Source: Chelonobacter sp006228105 (GTDB lineage Bacteria > Pseudomonadota > Gammaproteobacteria > Enterobacterales > Pasteurellaceae). Taken from it: a stretch of DNA of 17,607 bases. The stretch lies in assembly GCF_006228105.1 (NCBI RefSeq), contig NZ_VDHH01000155.1. The stretch is one strand, 5' to 3'. Positions 15,333 through 17,607 of the stretch are shown here, in pieces. The first letter of the stretch is position 1. Each line of letters opens with the position of its first letter. A model generated the notes under the pieces. That model had not been told where the DNA came from. It ran no database searches and saw nothing but the letters and a program-made list of their open reading frames with translations. Made by a program: the position numbers and the translations under genes.

Positions 15333-15372
15333 TATATTGATAAGTTATAACTATTGTATTAAGTGTAAAAAG

Positions 15373-16752
15373 CTATGCTTTGCGCCAAATGGTGCCGTCG
15401 GCGCTGTCCTCTAAAATGATGCCCATAGCGTTCAATTTATCGCGCGCTTGATCGGCAGCAGCCCAATTTTTGTCGGTACGGGCTTGGTTGCGTTGTTGAA
15501 TTAAGCCTTCAATTTCAGCCACTTCACTGTCATCGGATCCGGCTTGCAAAAAGGCTTCCGGTTGCTGGTATAAAATGCCCAGCACCTCGCCCAGCTCACG
15601 CAAGCGTGCAGCCAGTCCGTCAACCTCTTGCGGAGCGTCCTGCTTGGCTTTGTTGACCGCTCTTGCCAGTTCAAACAACACCGACAACGCATTCGGGGTG
15701 TTGAAATCGTCATCCATCGCCTCCTTGAACGTCTTTACAAAACTCTCTCCACCGCTGGCTTTTGCCTGTGGATCTGTGCCACGCAGGGCGGTATAAAGTC
15801 GTTCAAGTGCGGTGTGCGCCAGATTCAGATTTTCTTCGCTGTAATTTAATTGGCTGCGGTATTGCCCGGTCAGCAGAAAATAACGCACACTTTCGCCGTT
15901 GTAATGTTTCAGCACCTCGCGAATGGTGAAGAAGTTGCCGAGTGATTTTGACATCTTCTCTTTGTCGACCATAATCATGCCGGAATGGATCCAGTAGTTG
16001 ACATAATCATCGCCATGGGCGCAGCACGATTGGGCGATTTCATTTTCATGGTGCGGGAACATCAAATCCGAGCCACCGCCGTGGATATCAAAGTGTGCAC
16101 CTAGTTCTTTATGATTCATCGCCGAACATTCAATATGCCAGCCCGGACGCCCCAAGCCCCAAGGCGACGCCCAACTCGGTTCGTTCGGTTTCGACATTTT
16201 CCACAACACGAAATCCATCGGATTTTGTTTGATCGCCGAAATTTCGATTCTGGCACCGGCTTGCAGCTGATCCAGATCTTGTCGTGAAAGTAAGCCGTAT
16301 TTGCCAAAACTCGGCACCGAGAACATTACATCGCCATTGTCTGCCACATAGGCGTGTTTGCGTGCCAGCAATTTTTCGACCATCGCAATAATCTCAGCAA
16401 TATGATGGGTGGCGCGTGGCTCACGTGTGGGGGCTTGAATATTCAAAGCACTGAAATCGGCATGCATTTCCTTCACCATACGATCGACCAGCTGATCACA
16501 ACTTTCGCCATTTTCCGCTGCCCGTTTAATGATTTTGTCATCGACATCGGTGATATTGCGTACATAAGTCAGGTCGTAGCCACAATAGCGCAAATAACGG
16601 GCGATCATATCAAAGCAGACAAAAGTGCGCCCGTGACCAATATGGCAGTAGTCATACACCGTCACACCACACACATACATCCCCACTTTTCCGGCATGGA
16701 TCGGTTTAAATTCTTGTTTTTCCCGTTTTAACGTATTATAGATTTTTAACAT
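15373..16752 (-). CDS. cysS: Cysteinyl-tRNA synthetase
   Basis: Cytoplasmic class I aminoacyl-tRNA synthetase that charges tRNA-Cys. It has 459 residues, against 461 in E. coli. The HIGH motif is at 37-40 and KMSKS at 266-270. The catalytic zinc ligands are in their E. coli positions: Cys28, Cys209, His234 and Glu238 (PHHENE). The C-terminal part (about 310-459) holds the helical DALR-type and anticodon-binding region with the usual ending DGTIWR. AGGA at 16759-16762 lies 6 bases before the ATG. It is divergent from ppiB, as in E. coli. An uptake signal lies inside the gene at 15805-15813. Nothing is unusual in the protein. Confidence 0.98.
   Translation of the reverse strand: MLKIYNTLKREKQEFKPIHAGKVGMYVCGVTVYDYCHIGHGRTFVCFDMIARYLRYCGYDLTYVRNITDVDDKIIKRAAENGESCDQLVDRMVKEMHADFSALNIQAPTREPRATHHIAEIIAMVEKLLARKHAYVADNGDVMFSVPSFGKYGLLSRQDLDQLQAGARIEISAIKQNPMDFVLWKMSKPNEPSWASPWGLGRPGWHIECSAMNHKELGAHFDIHGGGSDLMFPHHENEIAQSCCAHGDDYVNYWIHSGMIMVDKEKMSKSLGNFFTIREVLKHYNGESVRYFLLTGQYRSQLNYSEENLNLAHTALERLYTALRGTDPQAKASGGESFVKTFKEAMDDDFNTPNALSVLFELARAVNKAKQDAPQEVDGLAARLRELGEVLGILYQQPEAFLQAGSDDSEVAEIEGLIQQRNQARTDKNWAAADQARDKLNAMGIILEDSADGTIWRKA
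15805..15813 (+). repeat. Uptake signal inside cysS
   Basis: Exact AAGTGCGGT core (TTCAAGTGCGGTGT), antisense to cysS, in the part coding for the C-terminal helical region. Confidence 0.85.
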
Positions 16753-16886
16753 TTTCTGTCCTGCATTCTTTGTTGGAAAGCCAACCGCACTTTAGGATCT
16801 GCTGAGTCGGTAGCCGTTTTGTTATTTTTATGAAATAATAACGCCACATTATCACGTTTTTACAACAATTAAATAGGATTTAATTT
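16753..16886. promoter_or_regulatory. Divergent promoter region of cysS and ppiB
   Basis: 134 bases between two divergent starts must hold both promoters. The AT-rich block 16815-16852 contains an imperfect inverted repeat (GTTATTTTT at 16821-16829 against AAATAATAAC at 16833-16842). It could include one or both -10 elements, but no -35/-10 pair stands out on either strand. Confidence 0.35.
16784..16792 (-). repeat. Uptake signal in the cysS-ppiB intergenic region
   Basis: Reads TAAAGTGCGGTTGG on the - strand. It is unpaired, so it is not a terminator candidate. It lies in the cysS 5' region. Confidence 0.85.
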
Positions 16887-17396
16887 ATGGTCACACTACA
16901 CACGAATTTTGGCGATATCAAACTAGCATTAAACAGCGAAAAAGCCCCAATTACCAGCGAAAATTTTCTAAATTACTGTAAAAAAGGCTTTTATAACAAT
17001 ACCATTTTCCATCGTGTGATCGATGGCTTTATGATTCAGGGTGGCGGCATGGAACCCGGCATGAAAGAGAAAGCCACCGACAAGCCGATTCAAAACGAAG
17101 CCAGCAATGGTTTAAGCAACAAAAAAGGGACGATTGCCATGGCACGCACCAGCGATCCGCACTCTGCTACTGCCCAGTTTTTTATCAATGTGGCTGACAA
17201 CACGTTCTTGGATTACCGTGGCAAAAAGATGTATGACCGTGACGTGGTGCAAGAATGGGGCTATGCCGTGTTCGGTGAAGTGGTTGAAGGCATGGACGTA
17301 GTAGAGAAAATTCGTCAAGTGAAAACCGGCAACAAAGGTTTCCACCAAGACGTACCACAAGAAGATGTGGTTATTCAATCAGTGACGGTGGAGTAA
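16887..17396 (+). CDS. ppiB: Peptidyl-prolyl cis-trans isomerase B (cyclophilin, cytoplasmic)
   Basis: Catalyses cis-trans isomerisation of X-Pro bonds during protein folding. It has 169 residues and no signal peptide, so it is the cytoplasmic cyclophilin rather than the periplasmic PpiA. The cyclophilin pocket is complete: FHRVIDGFMIQGGG (41-54) with catalytic Arg43, Phe48 and Gln51, then GTIAMAR (81-87), ATAQFFINV (94-102) and the EWGYAVFGEV strand with the late Trp. AGGA at 16875-16878 lies 8 bases before the ATG. The gene is alone on its strand in the window and is followed by intergenic DNA with an imperfect hairpin. Confidence 0.97.
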   Translation: MVTLHTNFGDIKLALNSEKAPITSENFLNYCKKGFYNNTIFHRVIDGFMIQGGGMEPGMKEKATDKPIQNEASNGLSNKKGTIAMARTSDPHSATAQFFINVADNTFLDYRGKKMYDRDVVQEWGYAVFGEVVEGMDVVEKIRQVKTGNKGFHQDVPQEDVVIQSVTVE

Positions 17397-17425
17397 TTCC
17401 GGGGCAAACGTTTCACGCTGAGCCA

Positions 17426-17465
17426 AAAGTGCGGTCAGTTTTTGGTCAAGATTCAGACCGCATTT
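17426..17465 (+). terminator. Imperfect hairpin after ppiB built on an uptake signal
   Basis: AAAGTGCGGTC (exact uptake core 17427-17435) can pair with GACCGCATTT, a degraded reverse copy, with one bulged G. The loop contains TTTTT but no U-tract follows. It is probably the ppiB terminator and weaker than the perfect pairs at 2274 and 15302. Confidence 0.45.
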
Positions 17466-17526
17466 ACACAAAAAACCGCACCACATTCATTTATCTTTTC
17501 AAACAGATTCACCCTATTCTTTCATC

Positions 17527-17545
17527 GGGCGGATGCAATCCGCCC
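17527..17545. repeat. GC-rich palindrome in intergenic DNA (REP-like candidate)
   Basis: GGGCGGAT-GCA-ATCCGCCC is a perfect 8-bp stem with a 3-base loop, in AT-rich surroundings between ppiB and the window end. No T-tract follows. The last bases of the window (GTAGGGGGCGATTATA) look like the left arm of a second similar element cut by the edge. This suggests a dispersed repeat family rather than a terminator. Confidence 0.45.
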
Positions 17546-17607
17546 TAGACAGATGACAAAGGTTAAAATACACGACTAATGTTGTAAATGTAGGGGGCGA
17601 TTATATA

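Larger units (their letters stand above)
15018..15372 (-). promoter_or_regulatory. AT-rich upstream region of the adhesin gene (355 bases without a long gene)
   Basis: Holds the adhesin ribosome site (GGAG at 15025-15028) and a short leader frame. About 15060-15270 is very AT-rich (12 G+C in the 60 bases from 15181). Within this lie a palindromic cluster around 15188-15214 (ATGTTTGATCAACAT, then TGATTAAATCA), a run of seven T at 15248-15254 in the loop of an inverted repeat (AGTTTTAT 15239-15246 / ATAAAACT 15255-15262), and an A6-G-T6 tract near 15131-15143. The cysS-side hairpin of paired uptake signals is at 15302-15332. A promoter must lie here, but no hexamer pair is convincing. One weak option on the - strand is TTTACT with TAATAA 16 bases on. 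Confidence 0.5.

Overview
This is a stretch of Pasteurellaceae chromosome. The strongest evidence is the Haemophilus-type DNA uptake signal (core AAGTGCGGT). I count 14 exact 9-base copies by eye, on both strands, which is close to one per 1.3 kb. The core genes folD, cysS and ppiB fit a gammaproteobacterium. The Haemophilus-type signal points to the Haemophilus / Aggregatibacter / Pasteurella side of the family rather than the Actinobacillus pleuropneumoniae side. I cannot name the species.

Layout from left to right: folD (+); a small lipoprotein with a possible lysozyme-inhibitor (MliC-like) fold (+); a bidirectional terminator; an OmpA-domain lipoprotein of the TpgA type (-); a giant trimeric autotransporter adhesin locus (-, about 12.7 kb); a 355-base AT-rich adhesin upstream region; cysS (-); and ppiB (+), divergent from cysS. 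The window ends in intergenic DNA holding a GC-rich palindrome. In E. coli the order is also folD, two small genes, cysS, ppiB, with the same relative orientations. The accessory adhesin block therefore occupies the folD-cysS interval of a conserved neighbourhood.

The adhesin dominates the window. It reads as one gene of about 4,230 codons: extended signal peptide, first YadA-like head, neck, second head, second neck, very long repetitive stalk, YadA-type anchor ending in tryptophan. A single missing base in the first neck (around 11919-11922) splits it into an N-terminal 1051-codon frame and a C-terminal 3193-codon frame. The break coincides with a perfect 13-base palindrome, which suggests a templated mutation. 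As read here, the first product has the export signal but no anchor, and the second has the anchor but no signal, so the adhesin should be off unless the deletion is a sequencing error.

The stalk is a mosaic. Four copies of one module combine two kinds of front half with two kinds of back half in all four ways, and long near-identical DNA segments are shared between them. Six uptake signals lie inside the stalk, all in the same orientation and reading frame, encoding Ser-Ala-Val. The lipoprotein next to the anchor end combines a BamE-like (SmpA/OmlA) and an OmpA peptidoglycan-binding domain. This is the architecture of TpgA, the partner of the Acinetobacter adhesin AtaA, so the likely functional unit is a cell-wall-clamped giant fibre.
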